A stretch of 39,907 nt of DNA, taken from the NCBI GenBank assembly GCA_003151275.1, contig PLXC01000051.1:1-39907 (forward strand), given 5' to 3'. Within the stretch, counting starts at the first letter, position 1. Each line of letters begins with the position of its first letter. Positions 24,910 to 33,681 of this stretch are shown piece after piece. The stretch comes from Candidatus Melainabacteria bacterium. Lineage in GTDB: Bacteria > Cyanobacteriota > Vampirovibrionia > Obscuribacterales > Obscuribacteraceae. The position numbers and the translations under genes are program-made. Below the pieces are notes generated by a model, which did not search any database, was not told where the DNA came from, and saw only the letters and a list, made by a program, of their open reading frames with translations.

Positions 24910-25683
24910 TCAAAGTACAAGTTGCATGCGCATCTGTAACCAAAAGTCCAGAACGAATGCAATCACAATAGCCACTAAAAGTACATTTACAACGATTACT
25001 AGGATTATGTCTGATTTCTGCATCGGCGTTTTGCCACTGAATCGTGTCGAAGCAGCCGACCAGAAAATAAAGAATAACCCCGTGAGCACCCACCCAAAGT
25101 AATCCATGAAGCGTTTAAAGGCATGGTACCCAACTGATGAGTCTTCGATATTCACTCCCGCTATATGACCAACTAACGCCACATTAGCTACCTTGGGAGC
25201 AAGAAGAATACGCAGGGTAACTGATTCCCCCGGATTAAAATTAAACGGAGGTAGAACAATTGACGATTGGTTATTAGCAATGATGAGTGGTAATGGTTTT
25301 CTACTTTGCGGATTCATTGCTTCAATATCGGCAGACAACATTTTTGCTGTCTTGTCGCTACATTCGAAAGCTAGCCCTTTTTGCCCTGGTGATACTTCAT
25401 CATCGAAATCTGTTGCATGAATTGTTTGATTACCAATGTTTGCTAACTTTAGTCGAACTAACTGAACATCTTTACTTGGATGATTGTCAACAAGAACTGC
25501 CACATGAGAATTTTGAGGTCCATCAGAGAGCAGTGAAGATTGAGACAAAAGAGCCCATCCCAGGTTTGCCCGAGGAAAAACGAATAAATAAAACACGGCG
25601 ATCGAAAGTGTGCCGAGTGAAGCAATCGCTGAAACCGCGGGCCAGCTCAACCTTTTCTTTTCGCTCTGTTCTGACACGGACAC
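24910..25683 (-). CDS. Membrane protein, function unknown
   Basis: 257 residues from a GTG start (GGAGTTAAAAGA upstream). One hydrophobic segment near residues 16-36, an extracytoplasmic beta-rich region (about 40-180) with NPGESVTLRILLAP, then two C-terminal membrane helices (about 193-213 and 226-248). The middle resembles an immunoglobulin-like sandwich. No named family. It is convergent with the PIN gene and stands alone. Confidence 0.65.
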   Translation of the reverse strand: MSVSEQSEKKRLSWPAVSAIASLGTLSIAVFYLFVFPRANLGWALLSQSSLLSDGPQNSHVAVLVDNHPSKDVQLVRLKLANIGNQTIHATDFDDEVSPGQKGLAFECSDKTAKMLSADIEAMNPQSRKPLPLIIANNQSSIVLPPFNFNPGESVTLRILLAPKVANVALVGHIAGVNIEDSSVGYHAFKRFMDYFGWVLTGLFFIFWSAASTRFSGKTPMQKSDIILVIVVNVLLVAIVIAFVLDFWLQMRMQLVL

Positions 25684-25846
25684 TCTTTTAACTCCGATTC
25701 ACCGACTCAAGAATAACTCGGCGATTTTTTGAACAGCAATTGCCAATTATTTTACCTGGCTACAATATCAGTCAGAGTATGTGTTGCTCAAACATATTTC
25801 AGGGCTTGCGATTTACTACCAGGCAATTTAATCGCATTTTGCACCT

Positions 25847-25997
25847 GTGCCATGGCGAATTATTTGGCGATGTTTGGCGATTTATTTGGCAATCGATTCC
25901 AGTGGAAAGCCAGGCTGGGCTTGAATCTGCCAAACGATTCGCCAACTTTTGCCAAATAACGAGCCAAAAAGTCGGCAATTTATTTCGCCAAATTCAC
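25847..25997. repeat. Palindromic motif array, copy A (151 bp)
   Basis: The first half holds TTTGGCGA/TTTGGCAA motifs on the plus strand; the second half holds the same motif inverted (GCCAAAC, TTGCCAAA, CGCCAAAT). It is homologous over its whole length to copy B at 28111-28262, in the same direction. No coding potential. Possible roles are an operator, a partition site or the end of a mobile unit. Confidence 0.8.
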
Positions 25998-26062
25998 AGG
26001 CTATGGGATACAGTTTTTATATCCTGGGGACCGGGTCGAAATAGCACATTCACAAATCAGCG

Positions 26063-27097
26063 TCATCGACGAACATCGAACCACCAATACCAAGCGCCTT
26101 CCAGCACAAGTGGTGCATCGTTTATCAGCTCTGGGCTTATCATTATCGGAGTCTGAAAGAGCTTCATTGTTCCGTTGCCTAAATACGTTTCGATAAACTC
26201 GCGGCAATGAAAGCAAGTTATACAGACAGTTTTAAATGGAGTGTCTCTGAATTCACCGATCTTATGTGCAGGAAGTTCTGCGAGTTTTGGAATTGTTTTA
26301 AGTAATAATTCTGTGGTCTTGAAGTTATCAGCGTAAAAAGTCCAGTTCTCAAAATTACTAAAAATGTGATTTGCCTTGGCTTTGAAGTGCGTGAGTACCC
26401 AAGTCATTCTCCGGCACTTTATGCAAAACAATTGACCACCATAGGCCTCGGCCGGTATTTGCTCGCCTCTGACAGGTGCGAACTTAAGTTGCCCGTTTAG
26501 TGTACCGACGATAAACTCCGATAAATTGATTGTCTGCTGAGAGTGTTTCCCTACTCTAACTAACACAGTGAATTTGGAAGTTGCTTTGTCCTCGATGATT
26601 TGAAAAGCTGGTATCTGTTGGGTTTCTATTGATACTCTTTGACGAAAAAACCATAAACCTCGAACTTTGGATTTTGCATATCGCCGCTGTCTGTCCACAG
26701 TTTCTTCATCACTTTGATGCGCGAGTTGCACTTCAAATGCTACAGAAACGCTTCCTGCTTTACTTGCATAAACATCGGCGATCCACAACTCACCTTCTGT
26801 CGTAAAACCTCGTTTTTCGGTGGTAACAATCCATCCTGCTGATTCAGCCGCTTTTGCAATTTGAAATTTGGCAGAAAGATGTTGTGCGCTTTCGCCACCT
26901 GCCAAGCAAGTTCCTTGAGTGTAGTGCGCGAAAAAAGGTAATTGTTTTTTGCTTCGTCTTAAAACAACTTTTGAGTCGCAGCAAGGCATTCTAAGGTTTC
27001 GCAAGCGTCTATTTTCTTGCGTTAAACTTTCCCACTGCTGGGCGTTCAACTTGTATGACAATAGCCTCTCGTCTCCACGCAGACAGCTTAACGGCAT
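26063..27097 (-). CDS. CoiA-like competence/nuclease family protein
   Basis: 344 residues, with AGGAG before the ATG. It has the CoiA-like layout: a short N-terminal Cys motif (LRMPCCDSKVVLRRSKKQLPFFAHY), a central PD-(D/E)XK-type nuclease core (ESAGWIVTTEKRG, GELWIADVYA, VAFEVQLAHQS) and a C-terminal part with two Cys pairs (CIKC, CITCFHC). In Gram-positive bacteria CoiA acts in competence recombination; on mobile DNA its relatives are probably nucleases. It is the first of two genes bracketed by the array copies. Confidence 0.75.
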   Translation of the reverse strand: MPLSCLRGDERLLSYKLNAQQWESLTQENRRLRNLRMPCCDSKVVLRRSKKQLPFFAHYTQGTCLAGGESAQHLSAKFQIAKAAESAGWIVTTEKRGFTTEGELWIADVYASKAGSVSVAFEVQLAHQSDEETVDRQRRYAKSKVRGLWFFRQRVSIETQQIPAFQIIEDKATSKFTVLVRVGKHSQQTINLSEFIVGTLNGQLKFAPVRGEQIPAEAYGGQLFCIKCRRMTWVLTHFKAKANHIFSNFENWTFYADNFKTTELLLKTIPKLAELPAHKIGEFRDTPFKTVCITCFHCREFIETYLGNGTMKLFQTPIMISPELINDAPLVLEGAWYWWFDVRR

Positions 27098-27269
27098 TCG
27101 ACCGGCTCCTGTAGCAAGTGATTGTGGGTCCTGCTGAAACCATTATCTTGCAATCGGAAGGAGGCGCGGCAGATGCATGCATTGTTCATAGTTGCCAATG
27201 TGAACATGCAATGGTTTACTTGTTGACTAAATCCCGCATCTCTCTGCAGACAAATGAGATCGAAATTTT

Positions 27270-28010
27270 GTGTTAGACGAAGTCGTCGACAACATATTTG
27301 AGACCCTTAAAGAACGAGCGAAGACGCGGGTTGTCCTTTTTGGCGAAGAGCATAGGAACGGTGTGTTCAGGCAGATTGGTCGATCACTCATTCCGAGGTT
27401 GCAAGAGCTAGGATTTACGCACTTAGCAATTGAGCTGCGTGATGAGGACAGGTCAGCCTTGATCGCCTATTGCAAGGGCCTGCGAACATACCAAAGATTG
27501 ATAAAAAACAAGTTCAGTAAAAAGCGCAGCATTCGAACCTTAATTCGACGAACGTATTTAAATATGGTCAAACGTGGTTTTCAAAGCGGCCTTGAAATCA
27601 TTTTTATCAATAAAAAAGATCCGGGACGCGACAATCATATGTTCGAGCTGATTGATACAGCCTTAGATGGTACAACGCACCGAGTGGCGGTTTGGGTCGG
27701 TTTGGGCCATATCTACGTTCCTCCAGCTGGAAGTCACGCAGCAAGAACGACACAGTATCAAAATTTAGCGATGTTGCTGGACTCAAAGTATGAGTGTTAT
27801 CGGATTGCTGAAATATCTCAACTACAAAGCCTAAATCATCTCCCTGTGCCATCCTTGATTGAAACTCCTAATGACGACCTGAATCATGACGTACGACGTC
27901 TTAAGATTGGCGTTCCTGGAGTAATTCCTGAATTGCCTCCCGAAACAATTTTCGTAAGCTGGAACTGGTTCGACGCGGTCGTTTGGTGCGGACAACAAGT
28001 TTCTCACTAG
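27270..28010 (+). CDS. TIKI/ChaN/EreA-like superfamily protein
   Basis: 246 residues from a GTG start. Hallmarks of the haem-binding/TIKI/erythromycin-esterase-like superfamily: VVLFGEEHRNGVFRQIGRSLIPRLQELGFTHLAIE at the N-terminus, GRDNHMFELI in the middle and VAVWVGLGHIYVP late, giving conserved Glu, His and Arg around a putative catalytic or metal site. Members hydrolyse esters or peptides or bind haem; the substrate here is not known. There is no signal peptide. It diverges from the CoiA-like gene. Confidence 0.6.
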   Translation: MLDEVVDNIFETLKERAKTRVVLFGEEHRNGVFRQIGRSLIPRLQELGFTHLAIELRDEDRSALIAYCKGLRTYQRLIKNKFSKKRSIRTLIRRTYLNMVKRGFQSGLEIIFINKKDPGRDNHMFELIDTALDGTTHRVAVWVGLGHIYVPPAGSHAARTTQYQNLAMLLDSKYECYRIAEISQLQSLNHLPVPSLIETPNDDLNHDVRRLKIGVPGVIPELPPETIFVSWNWFDAVVWCGQQVSH

Positions 28011-28110
28011 CATGCGTTAACTGCTTGTCGCTATCAAGTTTGGTTAATAGTTGAGTGTCTGGAAAAGTATATTATGTTTCAATTTTCCGGCAGAACTCAG
28101 TACAGTATGG

Positions 28111-28262
28111 GTGTCACTTGGCAAATTGTTTGGCAATATTTGGCGGTTTATTTGACAGTTGGTCGAGACGGAAAGGCAGACTGGGGTTGAATGCCAAACA
28201 ATTCGTCAGCTTTTGCCAAATTAGCGCGCCAAAAAAGTCGGCAATTGATCTCGCCAAATCAC
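28111..28262. repeat. Palindromic motif array, copy B (152 bp)
   Basis: Same design and orientation as copy A at 25847-25997: forward TTTGGCAA/TTTGGCGG motifs, a shared centre (GGAAAG-CAG-CTGGG-TTGAA), then inverted GCCAAAC, TTGCCAAA, GCGCCAAAA and CGCCAAAT. It ends 9 bp from the stop of the XRE gene. Confidence 0.8.
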
Positions 28263-28271
28263 GACACTGAA

Positions 28272-29105
28272 TTATTTCTTTTTCTGTCTAGTTGATTTTT
28301 TCGCAATTTCTCTCTTGTTTATCTCTCTTTCTGCTCGTGCTAGCAATCTTGAGGCGGGCACTTCCAGTGCCGAAGCTAGTTTGAAGAGTTGCTTCATTGA
28401 GATATTGTGCCAATGATTCTCAAGATCGCTGACATACGGCTGGGTAAAACCAGAACGTTCACTCAGTTTCTTTTGTGTCATTGACTGACATTTACGTTCA
28501 TCGCTCACAGCACGCATCACGGCCGTAACCATCTCTTCGGCTTCGGAAGCGAATGACTTTGGAATCTTTTCCATCGTTTTCTTGTTGTTTAGGGAGCGCT
28601 CTGCTAACCTCAAAACTTTTGACGTTCTGATTGCGAGCGCCATCGCTAGCCTGTTCAGGCTATCTAATGAAAGGTCGTATCCGGTATTGGCGTAGATGCT
28701 TATGTAACGTTGGTTTAATCCGGAAATTTCAGCTAAACGGACTTCACTAATTCCTTGCATTTCACGCTGTTCTTGCAAAACACAAGCGACTGCTACCACT
28801 AATTTTTCTGGATCGATTGGTTTTCGGAAGTAGTCAAAATTGTTAGCCGCAGCGTAATCAATATTTGCTGATGGTTGATGCTCTGCCATCTCCAGTAATT
28901 TTGACGGTGGTGCTCCGAGCATGGCTGCTATTTGGCCGAGAGATTTGATGTGAAGCCTTTGCTGCCCCCGCTCGACTGCACCAACATACGTCTTGTGCAA
29001 CCCGCATAACCCAGCCAGTTCATATTGGCTTAAATGCAAGGCCTCGCGACGATGGCGTATGACCATCGCTGTTTCGATCACCAGTTGAACAGAATTTGTC
29101 TTCAC
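28272..29105 (-). CDS. Protein with three tandem XRE-family HTH domains
   Basis: 277 residues from a GTG start with GGAG upstream. Three Cro/C1-type helix-turn-helix domains can be read in order: about 14-68 (LSQYELAGLCGLHKTYVGAVERG), about 105-165 (ISEVRLAEISGLNQRYISIYANTG) and about 190-255 (MTQKKLSERSGFTQPYVSDLENH), each followed by a matching LxxLAxALxVxxSxLL segment. One domain is the rule for this family. The tail is Lys-rich. A single chain could contact three half-sites; the nearby motif arrays are a natural candidate target. Confidence 0.85.
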   Translation of the reverse strand: MKTNSVQLVIETAMVIRHRREALHLSQYELAGLCGLHKTYVGAVERGQQRLHIKSLGQIAAMLGAPPSKLLEMAEHQPSANIDYAAANNFDYFRKPIDPEKLVVAVACVLQEQREMQGISEVRLAEISGLNQRYISIYANTGYDLSLDSLNRLAMALAIRTSKVLRLAERSLNNKKTMEKIPKSFASEAEEMVTAVMRAVSDERKCQSMTQKKLSERSGFTQPYVSDLENHWHNISMKQLFKLASALEVPASRLLARAEREINKREIAKKSTRQKKK

Positions 29106-29300
29106 AGGACGTCTCCAACGATGAACGACGCACCTATTACCAGGTTACATCACAGTGCTTTATTCATGGGCGTTTATGTCTGATTCGGTTGAAATTATTC
29201 GTGGTGAAAACTATCGTACTGAGTGCTATTGCCGGTTCGCCTGCAATTTGATTCGCGAAGTCACTTTCAAGGTCAATCACTGACCACTTCATGAGCTTGG

Positions 29301-29603
29301 CTAACTCTTCTTCTGAAAAACGTTCTTAGAGGCATAATCGATTCCCTCATCGGTTAGCACCCACCCGTTCCCGTCTTCCGCAATGTAGCCTTGTTTTTCG
29401 AGATTTTGCACCATTGGAACTAATCGCTTAAACGCGGCATCTTCGTCTAACTCTAAACCTGTTTGCGCTTTCAGCCTATAAAAAATGCCATCGCCACTAA
29501 GACCACCAGACTCGTGAGCAGACAGCAGTACTTCCAAAACTGCAACCAGAAGTTCTCTCTCGGAAAATTCACGATTCATCTTTATACTTAAGTCTCTCCA
29601 CAT
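29301..29603 (-). CDS. Small winged-helix-like protein, 100 aa
   Basis: Either the ATG at 29603 or the one at 29579 may start it; neither has ideal spacing to GGAG. The product (LLVAVLEVLLSAHESGGLSGDGIFYRL ... MVQNLEKQGYIAEDGNGWVLTDEGIDY) reads like a winged helix with a typical wing, GWVLTDEG. Possible transcription regulator of an unknown target. Confidence 0.55.
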   Translation of the reverse strand: MWRDLSIKMNREFSERELLVAVLEVLLSAHESGGLSGDGIFYRLKAQTGLELDEDAAFKRLVPMVQNLEKQGYIAEDGNGWVLTDEGIDYASKNVFQKKS

Positions 29604-29750
29604 CTCCAGTTTGGCATACTTTCATGGTCGGTCATTACACACATATGTTTAGGGCGCTTCGCGCTCACTCCTCCGTCGCTCTAAGGAATAAAAGCCTTAA
29701 ATCATGTCATGCTCCCTGCACATTCTAGGGAATAAAAGAGCTTGGGCTGA

Positions 29751-30287
29751 ATGGTGGACCAGGCAATGAAACATCGATTAGCAGTGACGGCGATTATTCC
29801 CCTTATCATTTTGACTGCACCGTGCGTGGCTTCTCCACCTCATCCCGTTTTTTTGAGTGAGGCGGTGTGCTTTGCAGCAGAATTTCAAGTAATGCTGGAA
29901 CAGAACGAAGTGCCATCGTCAAACATTTCACGAATGAGAATGGTTGCCGCGAAGATGACTGATTTGGGAATTGAGCAAGCGCAGCGTAGCGAGTGGGACT
30001 CAGCCCAGCGCAGTTTCTTAATGGCATTGCACATCGACGAAACTATTGAAGGTTTTTGTAGTAAAAAAGTCGCTGCCGATCTTAGTAATTTGATTGGACT
30101 CTACCTGGCACAAGATAAATACGCCTCCGCCGAACCGCTGATAGAGCGCTTCTTCAAAGACTTTCACCATGGTCCATTACTTTCGGAAGAATTTGAAAAG
30201 ATAGGAGCGGCGCAAGTAAATCAATCGCATCGGCGTACTTGTGTGCCATCACCACCGCAACCTGTCGGTTCTGTCAGACGTGAGTAA
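29751..30287 (+). CDS. Secreted small TPR-like protein
   Basis: 178 residues; an ATG at 29766 (MKHRLAV) is an equally good start. A Sec signal peptide ends near TAPCVAS. The mature part is helical with a TPR-like stretch (EWDSAQRSFLMALHIDETIEGF, LYLAQDKYASAEPLIERFFKDF). Exported, probably periplasmic. It ends 3 bp from the convergent SUKH gene. Confidence 0.5.
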   Translation: MVDQAMKHRLAVTAIIPLIILTAPCVASPPHPVFLSEAVCFAAEFQVMLEQNEVPSSNISRMRMVAAKMTDLGIEQAQRSEWDSAQRSFLMALHIDETIEGFCSKKVAADLSNLIGLYLAQDKYASAEPLIERFFKDFHHGPLLSEEFEKIGAAQVNQSHRRTCVPSPPQPVGSVRRE

Positions 30288-30290
30288 TAT

Positions 30291-30755
30291 TCAAATCTTC
30301 CTTGACACAGCGTCAATCTCGACCGTTGCCAAACTATTCAGGCAGTTGGAGAAACTCTCCGCCATCAGTTCAGGCTTGCTGTCTCCTTCTTTGAAGCGCC
30401 AAACAGGTGGATCATCACCCTGAGTGGTATCAAAGTATAGAAACATGACGTCGCGTTCGAGGAACACAAACCAGGTAGGCATAAGCCTGAGTTCATTTGC
30501 GTGGGCTAGTTCTTCGGCAAGAGGACGGCAATATAAGAGCAGGGTTGAATAGAGAAAGCAGCAGTCATTTAAAAACGTTCCGCACTCTTTACCAAAGGTA
30601 CGAAGAAAGTCTTTATAGGCTGCAGGAAGAAGAACGCCGGCTTTTGCTTCGAGTTGAGATATTTCTTCTTCGCTGCAGCCGGCCACTGTTTCCGGAGTGG
30701 CAAGTCCAGCCTCAATGAGCTTCGCGGCAAGCGCTTTAGGTGAAGTTGCTTGCAT
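30291..30755 (-). CDS. SMI1/KNR4 (SUKH) family immunity protein
   Basis: 154 residues. The SUKH fold is recognisable: CSEEEISQLEAKAGVLLPAAYKDFLRTFGKECG at 27-59, and a later WFVFLERDVMFLYFDTTQGDDPPVWRF. SUKH proteins bind and block nuclease and deaminase toxins. The start codon overlaps the toxin stop by one base (TAATG) and TTTGGAGG supplies a strong ribosome binding site, so immunity protein is made with the toxin. Confidence 0.85.
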   Translation of the reverse strand: MQATSPKALAAKLIEAGLATPETVAGCSEEEISQLEAKAGVLLPAAYKDFLRTFGKECGTFLNDCCFLYSTLLLYCRPLAEELAHANELRLMPTWFVFLERDVMFLYFDTTQGDDPPVWRFKEGDSKPELMAESFSNCLNSLATVEIDAVSRKI

Positions 30756-32044
30756 TATTTACCTCCAAAGTTTGCGTCCAATCTTGCACTCTTACTCTCA
30801 TAAGCGTAGGTTGGGTCAGGAAATGTGATATTCGGGAATTTTGCTCTAAATTGGTCGATGACACCTTTGCAGGAAGCTGAACATGGAATTTGTTCGGTAA
30901 ACATGGCGATCGATCCTTTTGCGTCCGGCGACAATCCCTTGGCGATTTCCTCCAGGAGTTTGTATTCAGAGTCTCGATCGTGAACAAGCATGCCTCGATT
31001 GTTCGTTTTGAACATCGGAGTTTCCGGTAATCCAGCAGTTCCGGCTGTTGTTTCTGATCCGTTGATTGCAACCATGGATGCGGGTTTTCCTGCAATGTTT
31101 ATTTCAGCAAAGGCGATGTTCTTTTTTTCGATGTCTTTAAAGCTGGTGCCAAGTGTTTGGCGAATCTTTCCAACTGCTTCCAGTCCATCAGTCGGTGCAA
31201 TTATTCCATCTTTTGCGTAAACACCGTCGAGAAGTTGCCCGCGTTCTATGCCAAGTGCTTTTAGTTCGGCTTCGCTCTTCTGTTCTAAATTAAGTTGTTT
31301 GACTGCATCGTTCTCCAGAGGTTTCTTGCCGCCTGGACCTTCCATGAAGAACAGGGGAAGCATGTTGCCTGACATTTTTGCCCGCTGGTCGGCAGTCATT
31401 GGTTTATTCAAGATGTCGACTGTTTGTTCAATTAGGTGTGAAGCGCCGGCACCGAGATTTTTTATATCGTTGTTTACCTGTTCGGCGCTTTGGCTTAAGT
31501 GTTTGATGGCAAGGGTGGGAATGTTGATCAGGTCATTATTTAGTGCATTTGGCTGCGCTAGATGGTCCTCTATCGGACGAACTGCCTCGGCGCCGGCGGA
31601 CATGACGGTTGCTGCGTGATTCAACAGTTGATCGGGTGCGACACCGGTCGATACTTCTGGGACTGGTGTTATCTGCACGTTCAGTTTCGTATGTGACAAA
31701 TATGGTGCTGTTATTGCCGTCTCGCCAAGCGGTGGAATTGCCGTCGGCGCTTGAGACGCTTCTTGTGTGTGCAGAGCATAAGGCTTGCCGTTTGCATTAA
31801 GTCCGGCAAGTGTCAATTCGGAGAATAGTTCGGTGGAACCAGCTTGTGACTGGCAGATCAAGTCTAGATTGCCGAACATCGTTAAAGTTTGAGAAGAGCT
31901 TGCAGCAGTCAAGCCACGCATGTCATATGCGTTCCAGGAATTAGCAGCAATGGTCGCGTATGGGGAAGGTACGGCTTCTCTGGTACGACCGTTTTCGGTT
32001 AATTCGTGATTTGACATAGAGCCCTGGTAAGTTGATGACGGCAT
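30755..32044 (-). CDS. Deaminase-superfamily toxin (polymorphic toxin type)
   Basis: 429 residues (402 to 429 depending on start: ATG at 32044 or 32017). The N-terminal 200 residues are low-complexity, rich in Ala, Pro, Thr and Asn, with no secretion domain that I recognise. The C-terminal 75 residues match the deaminase toxin pattern: D356-R-D-S-E360-YKLLEEIA, then SIAMFTEQIPC388-SAS-C392-KGVIDQF-RAKFPNITF. The Glu would be the proton shuttle and the Cys pair zinc ligands. The spacing is CxxxC rather than the usual CxxC. Such toxins deaminate nucleic-acid bases. The SUKH immunity gene follows directly. A small hairpin (AGTGG/CCACT) covers the upstream start. Confidence 0.75.
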   Translation of the reverse strand: MPSSTYQGSMSNHELTENGRTREAVPSPYATIAANSWNAYDMRGLTAASSSQTLTMFGNLDLICQSQAGSTELFSELTLAGLNANGKPYALHTQEASQAPTAIPPLGETAITAPYLSHTKLNVQITPVPEVSTGVAPDQLLNHAATVMSAGAEAVRPIEDHLAQPNALNNDLINIPTLAIKHLSQSAEQVNNDIKNLGAGASHLIEQTVDILNKPMTADQRAKMSGNMLPLFFMEGPGGKKPLENDAVKQLNLEQKSEAELKALGIERGQLLDGVYAKDGIIAPTDGLEAVGKIRQTLGTSFKDIEKKNIAFAEINIAGKPASMVAINGSETTAGTAGLPETPMFKTNNRGMLVHDRDSEYKLLEEIAKGLSPDAKGSIAMFTEQIPCSASCKGVIDQFRAKFPNITFPDPTYAYESKSARLDANFGGK

Positions 32045-32131
32045 CAGTGGTTCTTGTCCACTAATGCACTAACTTACGCTCCTGATCCGTCTAAGTTTTG
32101 GCAAATTCAAATTGACATGAATCAGTTTGCC

Positions 32132-32359
32132 TTACTTGGTCTTCTTGGGGGCTCTCCTGGTATAGCCGGCTACTTTTGTGCCGTCTTTCTTGGTGTAGCC
32201 CTTAACTTCAACGGTGGCAGGGTCCTTTTCTGATCTCGTGTAACCCTCAACTTTGGTGCCATCTTTTTTGGTGTAGCCATGCACTTTTACTTCTCTGGCG
32301 TCGGCTCCAGTCATGAAGATGAAGAGTGCGCTGAGCGCTATTAAGAGAGCCTTGTTCAT
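32132..32359 (-). CDS. Small secreted protein with GYTKKDGTKV repeats
   Basis: 75 residues from the ATG at 32359 (AGGACAATATCA upstream). The first 20 residues are a Sec signal peptide ending GADA. The mature part has tandem copies of V-x-GYTKKDGTKV-x-GYTR, ending in a Lys/Arg tail. Such strongly basic secreted repeat peptides occur in many bacteria and have no clear role. It lies upstream of the toxin gene on the same strand. Confidence 0.75.
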   Translation of the reverse strand: MNKALLIALSALFIFMTGADAREVKVHGYTKKDGTKVEGYTRSEKDPATVEVKGYTKKDGTKVAGYTRRAPKKTK

Positions 32360-32473
32360 TGATATTGTCCTCATGGTTAGCTGTGATTTGATTGATTCTC
32401 GCACTCTGTGTTATTCCACATGTTGGAAACCTGACTTCCTGTTTATGCTTTTTTCCAGTAAGTGGGAGGGAAG

Positions 32474-32677
32474 ATGAACCAGTTTAGCAATCCGATTGAG
32501 AATAGTCTGCTGCAGGACATCCTGCATTTATACGCATGTGATCTTGAGCGAGATGCGCACACCGGCGGTCATTTTGAATGTTTGGCATGTTCTCGATTAG
32601 CAATAATTGACGCGATTAATCAACATAACAATCTGATTGGCCTATTGGTCAAGAAATTTTTGGCGTCTAACATCTAA
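32474..32677 (+). CDS. Hypothetical small protein, 67 aa
   Basis: GGGAGGGAAG directly before the ATG supports this start over an ATG 12 bp upstream. Helical, with CYS-x2-CYS (ECLAC) and two His. No known family. It diverges from the secreted-repeat gene. Confidence 0.5.
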   Translation: MNQFSNPIENSLLQDILHLYACDLERDAHTGGHFECLACSRLAIIDAINQHNNLIGLLVKKFLASNI

Positions 32678-32700
32678 CTTCGGCACTAGTCCGATTGTTC

Positions 32701-32865
32701 TCAGTCCCGTTGATCGTCCCGACCACCACGCCGCTGCCAGTCTACTTGTCGTTTAAGGTCGTGGTCGCCTAACCATTTTCGGCTTTGTTGACTTAGCTCT
32801 TTGCTTTTTTCAATTTTCTCTAGCAGGCGCTCAATTTTGCTCTTAGTTGATTCTTCGTCGCTCAT
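32701..32865 (-). CDS. Small charged coiled-coil protein, 54 aa (paralogue 1)
   Basis: The start at 32865 (MSDEEST) has AGAAGGTG upstream. The product is a single charged helix ending WQRRGGRDDQRD. It is a paralogue of the next upstream gene (32962-33138), with which it shares the start MSDE, the pattern of charged heptads and the end GG-x-(R/K)-DD-x-RD. Confidence 0.6.
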   Translation of the reverse strand: MSDEESTKSKIERLLEKIEKSKELSQQSRKWLGDHDLKRQVDWQRRGGRDDQRD

Positions 32866-32961
32866 GTGCGTGCACCTTCTTCTGTTCAGAATCGATAGTT
32901 GCCTTGATTTTTTTGGGCCGTTAACAAGCTCCGTTGGAACTACATTCAAGACTAACATTAC

Positions 32962-33138
32962 CTAATCGCGCCTATCATCTTTTGCTCCGCCTTGTTCCCA
33001 TATAAGCTGCTGTCGAGCTCTACTATCGTGATAGTCTCTATTTCTTTTTTTTTCGAGGTAGTCTGCGTTGTCGATTTGTTCGTAGATGCGCTCTAATTTT
33101 TCGTCGATTGATTCCAGCTTATCCTTTTCGTCGCTCAT
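32962..33138 (-). CDS. Small charged coiled-coil protein, 58 aa (paralogue 2)
   Basis: ATG at 33138 with GAGGAGGGGTGCACCG before it. The product MSDEKDKLESIDEKLERIYE... ends IWEQGGAKDDRRD and is a charged helix. With the 54-aa gene 96 bp downstream it forms a tandem duplicate, and the upstream sequence GTGCAC is shared too. Function unknown. Confidence 0.65.
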   Translation of the reverse strand: MSDEKDKLESIDEKLERIYEQIDNADYLEKKRNRDYHDSRARQQLIWEQGGAKDDRRD

Positions 33139-33246
33139 CGGTGCACCCCTCCTCTCAGCTGGAATTGTTCTCTGGGCACTCTATCAAGTCGTTGACTAAA
33201 TACTAGCGGTCTATGAATATATTACTCTTACATATCTTGGTGAAGC

Positions 33247-33594
33247 ATGAACGGTAAGGAAATTTCGATCTCCGATATTGAGGACTGGGAAGGCTACACT
33301 CCTGGTCAGAAGAATCTGATGAAGCATCTTATGACCGTGGATCTTGCGTTGTCTGAACGTGTTGACGTTGTGCTTGTTGAGGCACTGGATGCGTCTGATC
33401 TCGAGCATCATTATGAAGCGGAGAGTTTGTTTCAGGAAGCGCTCGATTTGATTCGTGTGCGCGGCAGGCGCAATGATTATATGTTCTTGCCGGTGTTGTT
33501 GCACTATTGTGCCTTCTTGCACAAGTGCAAGCGTTTTGATGAGTATAAGGTTGCCTTTAGTGAGTTTGAGCGTATTGGTGCTCTGTACGAATAG
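33247..33594 (+). CDS. Small helical-repeat protein, 115 aa
   Basis: The product is helical, with one clear TPR-like pair (HHYEAESLFQEALDLIRVRG and FLPVLLHYCAFLHKCKRFDEY). Probably a protein-binding adaptor of unknown partner. The start has TTGGTGAAGC before the ATG. The terminator at 33653 follows. Confidence 0.55.
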   Translation: MNGKEISISDIEDWEGYTPGQKNLMKHLMTVDLALSERVDVVLVEALDASDLEHHYEAESLFQEALDLIRVRGRRNDYMFLPVLLHYCAFLHKCKRFDEYKVAFSEFERIGALYE

Positions 33595-33652
33595 GGCAAT
33601 AGGGTTGGAGGCTCTTTGTATTTTTTACAAGGTAGCGGAAAAACGAAAAAGA

Positions 33653-33677
33653 AAGTCAGGGCTTTAGCCCTGTCTTT
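33653..33677. terminator. Bidirectional terminator
   Basis: CAGGGCT / AGCCCTG stem (33657-33672), with TCTTTTG to the right on the plus strand and CTTTCTTTTT on the minus strand. It serves both the 115-aa gene and the decayed ssb copy; a related terminator follows the intact ssb at 34664. Confidence 0.75.
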
Positions 33678-33681
33678 TGTC

